Source of the DNA: RGIG1959 sp045637645
GTDB taxonomy: Bacteria > Bacillota > Clostridia > Oscillospirales > Acutalibacteraceae
DNA: 6,333 nucleotides
Direction: 5' to 3'
NCBI GenBank assembly: GCA_045637645.1
Contig: JAZTZV010000003.1
Span: 1-6,333 of the forward strand
Part shown: positions 1 through 6,282 of the stretch, in pieces
Layout: each line of letters starts with the position of its first letter
How positions within the stretch are numbered: the stretch's first letter is position 1
Made by a program: the position numbers and the translations under genes
The notes under the pieces: model-generated
Told to the model about the DNA's origin: nothing
Databases searched by the model: none
The model's input: the letters and a program-made list of their open reading frames with translations, nothing else

Positions 1-27
1 GGGTCGTCGAGGACGCCGACCCCTACG
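1..27. repeat. 27-bp dispersed repeat, copy 1 (cut by window edge)
   Basis: These 27 bases are identical to positions 4075-4101, in the same orientation. The unit contains an inverted repeat, GGGTCG at 1-6 and CGACCC at 17-22, and ends in CCCTACG. The match may continue to the left, outside the window. The two copies lie on either side of the exporter operon. Similar short GC-rich units ending in CCCCTACG are, from memory, scattered between genes in Oscillospirales-type genomes, so a dispersed intergenic repeat is more likely than a site made for this operon. Confidence 0.8.
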
Positions 28-51
28 GTGTTGGCGCTGGTTTATGCAAAC

Positions 52-76
52 GCCCTCTCCCAAAGGGAGAGGCAAG
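52..76 (+). repeat. Hairpin repeat with AGGCAAG core, copy 1
   Basis: CCTCTCCC at 54-61 and GGGAGAGG at 65-72 form a perfect 8-bp stem with an AAA loop, followed by the core AGGCAAG (70-76). The same core occurs in reverse orientation at 3870-3876 and 6286-6292, each time beside a C-run/G-run stem. This looks like a member of a small dispersed hairpin-repeat family. No U-tract follows, so it is a poor terminator. Confidence 0.6.
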
Positions 77-84
77 ATGAACTC

Positions 85-90
85 TATAAA
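85..90 (+). promoter_or_regulatory. Possible -10 element of the exporter operon
   Basis: TATAAA lies in an AT-rich patch between two hairpins, 65 bases before the ATG of the first exporter gene. No convincing -35 hexamer sits about 17 bases upstream, where the sequence is part of the repeat hairpin. If used, transcription would begin close to the hairpin at 99-114. This is a weak call. Confidence 0.2.
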
Positions 91-98
91 CCAATTTC

Positions 99-114
99 AC
101 GGCGCGTGCGCCGT
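99..114 (+). other. GC-rich leader hairpin before the exporter operon
   Basis: ACGGCG (99-104) and CGCCGT (109-114) form a 6-bp stem around CGTG, followed by TTGATGTTT. It could be a weak terminator of an upstream transcript, an attenuator in the operon leader, or just another intergenic hairpin. It ends 28 bases before the Shine-Dalgarno and does not pair with it. Confidence 0.4.
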
Positions 115-142
115 TTGATGTTTCTGCTCGGTGCTTTTAACG

Positions 143-150
143 AAGGAGTG
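143..150 (+). promoter_or_regulatory. Ribosome binding site of first exporter gene
   Basis: AAGGAGTG is a strong match to the Firmicutes Shine-Dalgarno and ends 5 bases before the ATG at 156. It fixes the start of the first exporter gene. Confidence 0.85.
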
Positions 151-155
151 ATTGT

Positions 156-1913
156 ATGCCCAAAAAACCCACGTCCTATTTTCACTACATGAAGCCGCAC
201 ATGTTGTGGCTTCTGCTCGGCCCGCTGATCATTGCCATGGGCGGCGTGCTCGAAATCTTTCAAACCAACTTCATGGCAGCGATCGTCAACACCATCGAAA
301 ACCCCGATAACCTGTCAAATGACGCGGTCATGGCGATCATTTGGCAAAACGGCGGTTACATGTGCCTGATCACCCTCGCGGCGATCGTCGCAGGTATCCT
401 CGGTGTCATTGTGCTGACCAACGGCTCGATGCGCTTCGGTGCCGATCTGCGCGGCGGTTTGTTTCGCTCGGTGCAAGGGTTTTCGTTCCAAAACATCGAC
501 AAATTTTCCACCGCCTCGCTTGTGACACGTTTGACCAACGATATCACCGTCGTGCAAAACACCATCGTACAAACCCTGCGCATGGGCACGTTCACGGCGG
601 CGATGTTCCTCGGCGCGCTGATCAACGCGCTGAGCGTCAGTCCGAAGCTCGCGGCGCTGACGCTCTTTTCCGTGCCCGTCATCGCGACGATCATTTTCAT
701 CATCGTGACGAAAGGCTTCCCGTTGTTTGAAAGAATGCAAAAAGCGATCGACGGTCTCAACGCCCGCGTGCAGGAAAGCGTCGTCAACATTCGCGTCATC
801 AAATCGTTTGTTCGCGAAGAACACGAAAAAGTGCGTTTTTACGACGCGGTTGACCGTTTGTGCGACATCTCCATCCGCGCATCGAGCCTGATGGTGACGA
901 TCATGCCGCTGATGCAACTGACCATGAACCTCACGACCGTTTGCGCGTTGTGGATGGGTTCGTCGATGGTGACAAGCGGCGAGATCGAACTCGGCAATTT
1001 GATGGCATACAACACCTACATCATGCACATTTTGATGTCGATGATGATGATGTCGGTGACGATCATTATGTATTCCCGCGCGCGCGCTTCGTCGCGCCGC
1101 CTCAAGGAAGTGCTGTCCGAGGAAAGCACCGTCACCGACAAAACGGATGCCCTCGAAACGCCTGTCACGCGCGGCACGGTCGAATTCAAAAACGTCAGCT
1201 TCCGCTACAATCCCCATTCCCCCGACAAAGTGCTCGACAACGTCAGCTTCACGGCAAACGCCGGCGAAGTCGTGGCGATCGTCGGCGCGACGGGCTCGGC
1301 AAAAACAACGCTTGTCAGCCTCATCCCCCGTTTGTATGATGTGAGCGAGGGTCAAATTTTGGTCGACGGCATCGACGTGCGCGACTATGCGCTCAAGACT
1401 CTGCGCGGCGGCATCGGCATGGTGCCGCAGAAAAACGTGCTGTTCTCGGGCACGATCCGCGACAACCTCTTGTGGGGCGACAAGCACGCATCCGAAGACC
1501 AAATCCGCCAAGCCGCGCGCGACGCGCAAGCGGAAGATTTCATCCTCTCATTCCCCGACGGCTATGACACCGTGATCGACCAAGGCGGCGTGAACGTGTC
1601 GGGCGGTCAAAAGCAACGCTTGTGCATCGCCCGCGCGATGGTGAAAAAACCGCCCATTCTCATTTTGGACGACTCCACCTCGGCGGTCGACTCCGACACC
1701 GAAAGCCGCATTCGTCAATCCTTCCGCGAACACCTCAAAGACACCACCGTATTCCTCATTGCGCAACGTGTCAGCTCGGTGCGCGACGCAGACAAGATCC
1801 TTGTGATGGATGCGGGCAAACTCGTCGCCATCGGTACGCACGACAACTTGATGGAAACAAGCGAGATCTATCGCGAGATTGTCAACTCGCAACAAAAGGG
1901 GGTGCAGGGCTGA
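156..1913 (+). CDS. Heterodimeric ABC exporter, degenerate-site subunit (permease-ATPase)
   Basis: A 585-residue half-transporter of the type I ABC exporter fold, resembling BmrC/YheI-type subunits of Firmicutes. Membrane segments lie at roughly residues 13-37, 66-88, 140-160, 162-184, 245-270 and 284-306; the ATPase domain runs from about 340 to the end. Visible motifs are an A-loop Tyr351, a Walker A reading GATGSAKT (377-384), Q-loop Gln425, signature VSGGQ (481-485), Walker B ILILDD (501-506) and IAQR with Gln537 at the switch-histidine position. The Walker A has Ala where Gly is usual, Asp506 replaces the catalytic Glu, and Gln537 replaces His. These are the marks of the non-hydrolysing site of heterodimeric exporters, while its signature remains near canonical and should serve the partner's active site. 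The last base of its stop codon is the first base of the next gene. The substrate cannot be read from sequence; a drug, lipid or peptide are all possible. Confidence 0.95.
   Translation: MPKKPTSYFHYMKPHMLWLLLGPLIIAMGGVLEIFQTNFMAAIVNTIENPDNLSNDAVMAIIWQNGGYMCLITLAAIVAGILGVIVLTNGSMRFGADLRGGLFRSVQGFSFQNIDKFSTASLVTRLTNDITVVQNTIVQTLRMGTFTAAMFLGALINALSVSPKLAALTLFSVPVIATIIFIIVTKGFPLFERMQKAIDGLNARVQESVVNIRVIKSFVREEHEKVRFYDAVDRLCDISIRASSLMVTIMPLMQLTMNLTTVCALWMGSSMVTSGEIELGNLMAYNTYIMHILMSMMMMSVTIIMYSRARASSRRLKEVLSEESTVTDKTDALETPVTRGTVEFKNVSFRYNPHSPDKVLDNVSFTANAGEVVAIVGATGSAKTTLVSLIPRLYDVSEGQILVDGIDVRDYALKTLRGGIGMVPQKNVLFSGTIRDNLLWGDKHASEDQIRQAARDAQAEDFILSFPDGYDTVIDQGGVNVSGGQKQRLCIARAMVKKPPILILDDSTSAVDSDTESRIRQSFREHLKDTTVFLIAQRVSSVRDADKILVMDAGKLVAIGTHDNLMETSEIYREIVNSQQKGVQG
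1894..1904 (+). promoter_or_regulatory. Ribosome binding site inside the end of the first exporter gene
   Basis: AAAAGGGGGTG sits in the last codons of the upstream gene, 8 bases before the ATG at 1913. With the TGATG stop/start overlap it supports translational coupling and chooses 1913 over the longer in-frame extension that begins at 1622 inside the upstream gene. Confidence 0.75.
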
Positions 1914-3778
1914 TGGCACACAAGAAACCGCAAGGCACTCCGCCTCCGATGCCCCCGATGGGTCGCGGCCCGCGCGGCCCTCACGGCGATTTCCGCAAAC
2001 CGAAAAACACCAAGAAAACCCTTGCACGTCTGCTGACCTATCTCAAAGGCAACCTGTGGCTGCTCGGCATCGTTGTGATCTTCATCCTCGTCACCGCAGG
2101 CGCACAAATCGCCGCCAACTGGATGCTTTCCCCGATTTTCGATGCCATCGGCGCGGGCGAGCTCCAAAAGCTTCCCGGTTTGCTGATCGCGCTTGTCTCG
2201 ATTTATTTGGCGGGCGTTGTCTCCACGTTCGTGCAAAGCCGCGTGATGATTCGCTTGTCACAACGCATGGTACGCACCATGCGCAAGGAATTGTACGACC
2301 ACGTCATGACCTTACCCGTGCGCTTTTTTGACACAACCGCCAACGGCGACGTGATGTCGCGCTTCACCAACGATATGGACGCGGTGAGTGAAACGCTCAA
2401 CAACGCATCGGTGCAAATTCTGTCGTCGGTCATCACGCTCGTCGGCGTTACGGTCAGCATGTTTATGCTGTCGTGGCAGTTGGCGTTGCTGACGATGGTG
2501 CTGGTGCCGCTGATGCTCTTTGTGTCGTCGTTCATGATGACCAAGAGCCGCAAATATTTCGGCGAGCAACAACAAGCACTCGGCGAGCTCAACGGCTTCA
2601 TCGAAGAAACCATCGAAGGTCAGCGCGTTGTGAAAATTTTCTGCCACGAAGACGAAGCACTCGAAGATTTCGAACGCATCAACCAAAACTTCCGCAAAAA
2701 AGCCACGCTCGCGCAATGCCTGGGCGGTGCGATGATGCCGCTCATGCAACACATCAACAATTTCAGTTATGTGCTTGTGTCGGTGGTCGGCGGTATGCTG
2801 GCGCTCAGAGGCGTGTTCTCGTTCGGTAACATTGCGTCGTTCCTCGGCTTCACAAAACAATTCGGTCAGCCGATCACCCAAATCGCCAACCAAATGACGA
2901 TGCTCCAATCCGCCCTCGCGGGCGCGGAGCGCGTATTCGCGATCCTCGACATGGAAAGCGAGCCCGCCGATCCCCCCACCGCCGCGCATCTCATCCACGA
3001 AGACGGCGCGTATTTCTGGGATTACCAAGGCGAGCGTATCCCCGTGGCAGGCGATGTGCGTTTGCACGACGTCACGTTCGGGTATGTTCCCGAGAAAACG
3101 GTGCTCAAAAACGTGTCGCTTTACGCCAAACCCGGTCAAAAAATCGCGTTTGTCGGCTCGACGGGCGCGGGCAAAACCACCATCACCAACCTGCTCACGC
3201 GGTTTTATGACATCAACAGCGGCACGATCACGATCGACGGCATCGACATTAAGGAGATCGCGCTCAAAGACCTCCGTCTCGCGCAAGCAATGGTGCTTCA
3301 AGACACGCACCTGTTTGCAGGCTCCGTGATGGAAAACATTCGTTACGGCAAGCTCGATGCAACCGATGAAGAATGCATCGCCGCCGCCAAACTCGCGAGT
3401 GCACATTCGTTTATCATGAAGATGTCCGACGGCTATGACACGATGCTCGAAGACGATGGCGGCAACCTCTCGCAAGGTCAACGCCAGCTTCTCAACATCG
3501 CGCGCGCCGCCGTTGCCGATCCCGCGATCCTCATTCTCGACGAAGCGACCAGTTCGGTCGATACCCGCACCGAGCTTCACATCGAGCACGGTATGGATCG
3601 CCTGATGGACGGCCGCACCACGTTCGTCATCGCGCACCGCCTCTCGACCGTACGCAACTCGAACGCGATCATGGTCATTGAGAAAGGCGAAATTTTGGAG
3701 CGCGGCGATCACGACGACCTGCTTGCGCAACAAGGCCGCTATTATAAATTGTATACCGGTCAGTTTGAACTGGATTAA
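1913..3778 (+). CDS. Heterodimeric ABC exporter, catalytic-site subunit (permease-ATPase)
   Basis: A 621-residue half-transporter, resembling BmrD/YheH-type partners. Residues 1-30 form a basic, Pro/Gly-rich cytoplasmic tail (PPPMPPMGRGPRGP). Membrane segments lie at about 47-70, 88-108, 166-186, 188-208, 274-297 and 303-325. Between the last membrane segment and the ATPase domain is a linker (about 345-382) somewhat longer than in the partner. The ATPase domain has A-loop Tyr391, canonical Walker A GSTGAGKT (415-422), Q-loop Gln463, signature LSQGQ (519-523), Walker B ILILDE with catalytic Glu544, D-loop SSVD and switch His575 in IAHR. This subunit therefore supplies the complete Walker A/B and His side of the working ATP site, paired with the partner's VSGGQ. 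Its own LSQGQ, where LSGGQ is usual, faces the partner's degenerate Walker motifs. The start at 1913 gives the one-base overlap with the upstream gene and a good Shine-Dalgarno. The product acts in the cytoplasmic membrane as one half of the exporter. Confidence 0.95.
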   Translation: MAHKKPQGTPPPMPPMGRGPRGPHGDFRKPKNTKKTLARLLTYLKGNLWLLGIVVIFILVTAGAQIAANWMLSPIFDAIGAGELQKLPGLLIALVSIYLAGVVSTFVQSRVMIRLSQRMVRTMRKELYDHVMTLPVRFFDTTANGDVMSRFTNDMDAVSETLNNASVQILSSVITLVGVTVSMFMLSWQLALLTMVLVPLMLFVSSFMMTKSRKYFGEQQQALGELNGFIEETIEGQRVVKIFCHEDEALEDFERINQNFRKKATLAQCLGGAMMPLMQHINNFSYVLVSVVGGMLALRGVFSFGNIASFLGFTKQFGQPITQIANQMTMLQSALAGAERVFAILDMESEPADPPTAAHLIHEDGAYFWDYQGERIPVAGDVRLHDVTFGYVPEKTVLKNVSLYAKPGQKIAFVGSTGAGKTTITNLLTRFYDINSGTITIDGIDIKEIALKDLRLAQAMVLQDTHLFAGSVMENIRYGKLDATDEECIAAAKLASAHSFIMKMSDGYDTMLEDDGGNLSQGQRQLLNIARAAVADPAILILDEATSSVDTRTELHIEHGMDRLMDGRTTFVIAHRLSTVRNSNAIMVIEKGEILERGDHDDLLAQQGRYYKLYTGQFELD

Positions 3779-3816
3779 CAAAGAAGGAGCAACCGCACGG
3801 TTGCTCCTTCTTTGTT
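3777..3816 (+). terminator. Rho-independent terminator of the exporter operon
   Basis: A perfect 18-bp inverted repeat (3777-3794 with 3799-3816) closes over a GCAC loop. The AAAGAAGG side gives a U-rich 3' arm, CTTCTTTGTT, and the tail continues TGTGT. The hairpin begins on the last two bases of the TAA stop codon, so there is no untranslated spacer. The symmetrical arms could in principle also stop transcription coming from the other strand. Confidence 0.85.
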
Positions 3817-3864
3817 GTGTCGGGTGCGCAGAAGGTTTTCGTGAAACTCCCGGCGTGCGTCTTG

Positions 3865-3914
3865 TCCCCCTTGCCTAAAGGGGGATGTCAAACGCGATGC
3901 GTTTGACAGGGGGA
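3865..3914 (-). repeat. Double-hairpin dispersed repeat with AGGCAAG core, copy 2
   Basis: TCCCCCTT (3865-3872) pairs with AAGGGGGA (3878-3885), and right after it TGTCAAACGC (3886-3895) pairs perfectly with GCGTTTGACA (3899-3908). A second GGGGGA at 3909-3914 can also pair with the first C-run, so the G-runs compete for it. The reverse-strand core AGGCAAG lies at 3870-3876. The layout (C-run stem, second hairpin, then a purine tail) matches the repeat at 6283-6333. Confidence 0.65.
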
Positions 3915-3918
3915 TTCC

Positions 3919-3935
3919 GTCGCGCAAAGCGCGAC
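3919..3935. repeat. Short GC-rich hairpin
   Basis: GTCGCGC (3919-3925) and GCGCGAC (3929-3935) make a perfect 7-bp stem around AAA. It directly follows the double-hairpin repeat and may be part of the same composite element. Confidence 0.5.
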
Positions 3936-3955
3936 CGCGTCCAAAAATCACTCCA

Positions 3956-3977
3956 AACGGATCGTCCGAGATCCGTT
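3956..3977. repeat. Short hairpin, GGATC arms
   Basis: AACGGATC (3956-3963) and GATCCGTT (3970-3977) form a perfect 8-bp stem with a 6-base loop. It is followed by CGACTTC, which resembles part of the nested repeat next to it. No U-tract follows on the plus strand. Confidence 0.5.
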
Positions 3978-3985
3978 CGACTTCT

Positions 3986-4101
3986 TCTCACCCGCGTCAT
4001 CCTGAGCGGAGCGCGCAATGCGCGCGCAGTCGAATGGATCTCGGGTGAGACTTCGCTCAGCCTTTCGGCAACGCGGGTCGTCGAGGACGCCGACCCCTAC
4101 G
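3986..4101. repeat. Nested inverted-repeat element containing 27-bp repeat copy 2
   Basis: Several stems nest in this stretch: TCTCACCCG (3986-3994) with CGGGTGAGA (4042-4050), ACCCGCGT (3990-3997) with ACGCGGGT (4071-4078), CTGAGCG (4002-4008) with CGCTCAG (4054-4060), GCGCGC (4011-4016) with GCGCGC (4020-4025), and GGGTCG (4075-4080) with CGACCC (4091-4096). Some of these exclude one another. The core GTCATCCTGAGCGGAGCG followed by a GGATCTC arm resembles a short repeat I recall from many bacterial genomes, here with an extra small GC hairpin in the middle. Positions 4075-4101 are identical to 1-27. Confidence 0.65.
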
Positions 4102-4190
4102 ATGGTTGCCGCAGATTCCGACAGGGAATTCCGTCTACGAGGTGACAACAGGATTGCACCGCACAACAGAACATACGTTCTTTTCGCCTA

Positions 4191-4228
4191 ATAAAACACG
4201 CCCTTCGGGACATCCGAGGGGCGTGTGT
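4191..4228 (-). terminator. Terminator of the serS-thioesterase operon
   Basis: Read on the minus strand, ACACGCCCCTCGG (4226-4214) pairs with CCGAAGGGCGTGT (4208-4196), with one A-C mismatch and a 5-base loop, and is followed by TTTTAT. The hairpin begins a few bases after the TAA stop codon of the thioesterase gene (4234-4232). On the plus strand it is followed by GTTTTATAG, so it may also stop leftover transcription from the exporter side. Confidence 0.8.
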
Positions 4229-4231
4229 GTT

Positions 4232-4969
4232 TTATAGCCGTACTTGCGCGGTGAAGCATGTTTGATCGCCGTTTTGCGCGGTGATCATCCAATGCCCGTC
4301 GGCATCGGTCGCGCGCGTCATCACAAGGCAATCCCCCGCTTTCGCTTCATGCGAAAACGTGATGGAGAAACCCGTCATCCGCGCGGCGGTATCGATCGGC
4401 AAGTGATCGAACACAATGTCCGCGTAGCACGTGTTGTTGAGATGCCCGTTGAAATCGAGTTGCGACAAGCGTACCTCATGCTCGCCGCACACCGTCGCGT
4501 CGGCAGGCATTTTGCATTTCACGGGATCGGGGCAACCGTGCGGCACATCGGGTTGATGCGCCACCTCAACGGGAAATTCCGTCGGACGAAGCAATGTGTG
4601 CGCGTTGAGATCCACAAGCGCAAAACTCGCGACGCTGTCGATGAGCGTGTTACCTGCTTCATCCTCGAAGCGATAGCAACGGAAAAAGCGCATGCCTTTG
4701 ACGTTGCGGCTCCACGTTTTGATGACGATGCGTTCGCCGATTGACGGACGGCGCGTGATGACGGCGTTGTTTTGTAACACCACAAACGCCATGCCGAACG
4801 ACGCAACACCTTCAAAATTCAAACCGCCTTCACCGAAATGGCGCTCCCCCGCCTCCTGCTGCAACCGCAGTTGCGCGGACGGGGTCAGCAAGCGGTCGAC
4901 GCCGACATCATAACTTGCGACCTGCGTGTGCCATTCATACACAGGCTGAATACGTTCCGGACAAATCAT
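4232..4969 (-). CDS. Acyl-ACP thioesterase (FatA/FatB-like, double hotdog)
   Basis: A 245-residue soluble protein of the acyl-ACP thioesterase family, which cleaves acyl-ACP to release a free fatty acid in the cytoplasm. The length fits the bacterial members, which contain two hotdog folds. The N-terminal half has the expected pattern VASYDVGVDRLLTPSAQLRL (about 17-36) and the IGERIVIKTW strand (77-86). The C-terminal hotdog holds the hallmark DFNGHLNNTCYAD (172-184): Asp172, Asn174 and His176 match the Asp-x-Asn-x-His catalytic group. Glu208 in FSHEAKAGD may be the further acidic residue known from plant FatB enzymes. Chain-length preference cannot be read. The ATG at 4969 overlaps the serS stop codon in an ATGA junction, and GAGGTC at 4980-4975, inside serS, is a suitably spaced Shine-Dalgarno, so translation is probably coupled. 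It is the last gene of its operon. Confidence 0.88.
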   Translation of the reverse strand: MICPERIQPVYEWHTQVASYDVGVDRLLTPSAQLRLQQEAGERHFGEGGLNFEGVASFGMAFVVLQNNAVITRRPSIGERIVIKTWSRNVKGMRFFRCYRFEDEAGNTLIDSVASFALVDLNAHTLLRPTEFPVEVAHQPDVPHGCPDPVKCKMPADATVCGEHEVRLSQLDFNGHLNNTCYADIVFDHLPIDTAARMTGFSITFSHEAKAGDCLVMTRATDADGHWMITAQNGDQTCFTAQVRL

Positions 4970-6246
4970 TTAATGACCTCAAGGCCGCCCAAATACTTAC
5001 GCAGCACTTCGGGAACGGTGACCGAGCCGTCGGCATTTTGATATTGCTCGACGATCGCGGGCATCACGCGGCTGGTCGCCAGACCCGACGCGTTGAGCGT
5101 GTGCGCGAGGTGCATTTTGCCGTCCTCGCCGCGATAGCGAATGTTGCCGCGGCGCGCTTGATAATCACGCGCGTTGGACGCGGAGCTGACCTCTTTGTAA
5201 ATGCCCATGCTGGGGATCCACACTTCGATGTCATAGGTGCGCGCCATCGAGAACGAGCAGTCGCCCGCGGCGAGTTTTTCAAGGCGATAGTGCAGGCCGA
5301 GTTTTTGCACGAGCGACTCCGCTTTGCGCACGAGTTCTTCGAACGCCGCATCCGAGCCTTCCTCGGTGGTGTATTGCACCATTTCGACCTTATTGAATTG
5401 GTGACCGCGGATCATGCCGCGCTCCTCGGAGCGATAGCTACCCGCCTCACGGCGATAGCAAGGCGTGTACGCGATGTATTTCTTGGGAAGTTCATCGGGC
5501 GTGAGGATCTCGCCGCGATGCAGGTTAACAAGCGCGGTTTCCGCCGTCGGGAGCATGAAACGCTTCTCGGAGCTGGTCGGGTTGCCGATCCAGTACACTT
5601 CTTCCTCGAATTTCGGGAATTGACCCGCGGTGTAGCCGCATTCATAGCCGAGCATGTGCGGCGGCAGGATCATTTCGTAGCCGTCGGCGATGTGCTCGTC
5701 GATGAAGAAGTTGAGCAATGCCCATTCGAGGCGCGAACCCATGCCGCGATAGACCCAGCTGCCGTTGCCGCCGAGCTTCGCGCCGCGCTCATAATCGATC
5801 AGACCGAGGCTTTCGCACAGATCGACGTGGTTTTTCGGCTCAAAATCAAACACGGGTTGCTCTTTGAAATAATGCACCGCCGCGTTGTTCTCCTTGCCGC
5901 CCGCAAGCAGATCTTCGTCGGGCAGGTTGGGGATGCAGTACATCAAATCCTTTTGCTTGTCTTCCAGCTCGGACAGCTTCGCATTTTCTTCTTTGATGGT
6001 CTCGGAGAGTTCTTTCATCTCCGCCATCAACGCGGTGGTGTCCTCGCCCGCCTTCTTCATTTGCGGAATTTGCTTGGATGCGGCGTTTTGACGCGCTTTG
6101 AGCGATTCAACCGAGCCGGTCAGCGCACGACGCTCCTCATCGATGGCGAGGATCTCGTCAATGACGGTATCCAGATCCATTTCACGTTTTTTGACAGCCG
6201 CCTTCACAAAATCGGGGTTGCTGCGCACCAGTTTAATATCGACCAT
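4966..6246 (-). CDS. serS: Seryl-tRNA synthetase
   Basis: A 426-residue class II aminoacyl-tRNA synthetase that charges tRNA-Ser (and tRNA-Sec where present) with serine, in the cytoplasm, as a homodimer. The N-terminal domain (about 1-105) is a charged helical hairpin, the tRNA-binding coiled-coil arm. The catalytic domain shows motif 1 around 155-185 (GSWVYRGMGSRLEWALLNFF), the TAE serine-binding motif at 234-236, motif 2 at about 262-288 (PCYRREAGSYRSEERGMIRG, then HQFNKVE) and motif 3 from about 384 (LNASGLATSR, then PEVLRKYLGG). The length is normal for bacterial SerRS and all key motifs are intact. I start it at ATG 6246: a TTG two codons earlier (6252) is possible, but the weak Shine-Dalgarno GAAGTG ends only about one base before the TTG and seven bases before the ATG. 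It overlaps the following thioesterase gene by four bases. No T-box motif is visible in the leader inside this window. Confidence 0.97.
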   Translation of the reverse strand: MVDIKLVRSNPDFVKAAVKKREMDLDTVIDEILAIDEERRALTGSVESLKARQNAASKQIPQMKKAGEDTTALMAEMKELSETIKEENAKLSELEDKQKDLMYCIPNLPDEDLLAGGKENNAAVHYFKEQPVFDFEPKNHVDLCESLGLIDYERGAKLGGNGSWVYRGMGSRLEWALLNFFIDEHIADGYEMILPPHMLGYECGYTAGQFPKFEEEVYWIGNPTSSEKRFMLPTAETALVNLHRGEILTPDELPKKYIAYTPCYRREAGSYRSEERGMIRGHQFNKVEMVQYTTEEGSDAAFEELVRKAESLVQKLGLHYRLEKLAAGDCSFSMARTYDIEVWIPSMGIYKEVSSASNARDYQARRGNIRYRGEDGKMHLAHTLNASGLATSRVMPAIVEQYQNADGSVTVPEVLRKYLGGLEVIK

Positions 6247-6271
6247 AGTCAAACACTTCTTTCTGTTGATT

Positions 6272-6282
6272 TGTATATTTTA
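6272..6282 (-). promoter_or_regulatory. Possible -10 region of the serS operon
   Basis: On the minus strand TAAAATATACA provides two overlapping -10-like hexamers (TAAAAT and TATACA) 26-36 bases before the ATG. The place for a -35 box falls inside the GC-rich hairpin repeat and shows no TTGACA-like sequence. It is the only AT-rich patch in the visible leader, which is the main reason for the call. Confidence 0.3.

Larger units (their letters stand above)
3817..4190. other. Gene-free intergenic region between convergent operons
   Basis: I see no credible gene in this stretch. The short open frames at 3885-4145 (+) and 3948-4166 (-) have no convincing Shine-Dalgarno, run across the repeats and give low-complexity Arg/Ser-rich translations. 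The region is instead a series of inverted repeats, described separately. Both flanking operons end here, so it is a 3'-to-3' spacer and is not expected to contain their promoters. Confidence 0.75.

Noticed and set aside
315..1529. A 404-residue open frame antisense to the first exporter gene
   Set aside because: Its composition is Arg/His/Asp-rich shadow sequence opposite a clear ABC exporter gene, with no domain I recognise.
1622..1912. An N-terminal extension of the second exporter subunit
   Set aside because: The extra 97 residues overlap the first gene in another frame and look like shadow sequence. ATG 1913 has a good Shine-Dalgarno and gives a normal length.
2312..3781. A 489-residue open frame antisense to the second exporter gene
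   Set aside because: The same codon-bias effect explains it: it mirrors a gene with every ABC motif in place, and its translation is rich in His, Arg and Val without a recognisable fold.
3865..4101. A CRISPR array among the repeats
   Set aside because: The repeats differ from one another, are irregularly spaced and are self-complementary along their length. There is no constant repeat with unique spacers.
3885..4166. Small open frames at 3885-4145 (+) and 3948-4166 (-) in the intergenic region
   Set aside because: Both run through inverted repeats, lack a convincing ribosome binding site and give Arg/Ser-rich peptides with no hydrophobic or domain pattern.
6247..6252. TTG start for serS at 6252
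   Set aside because: The Shine-Dalgarno-like GAAGTG would be only about one base from the TTG, while ATG 6246 has normal spacing and begins at the usual MVDIK-like N-terminus of SerRS.
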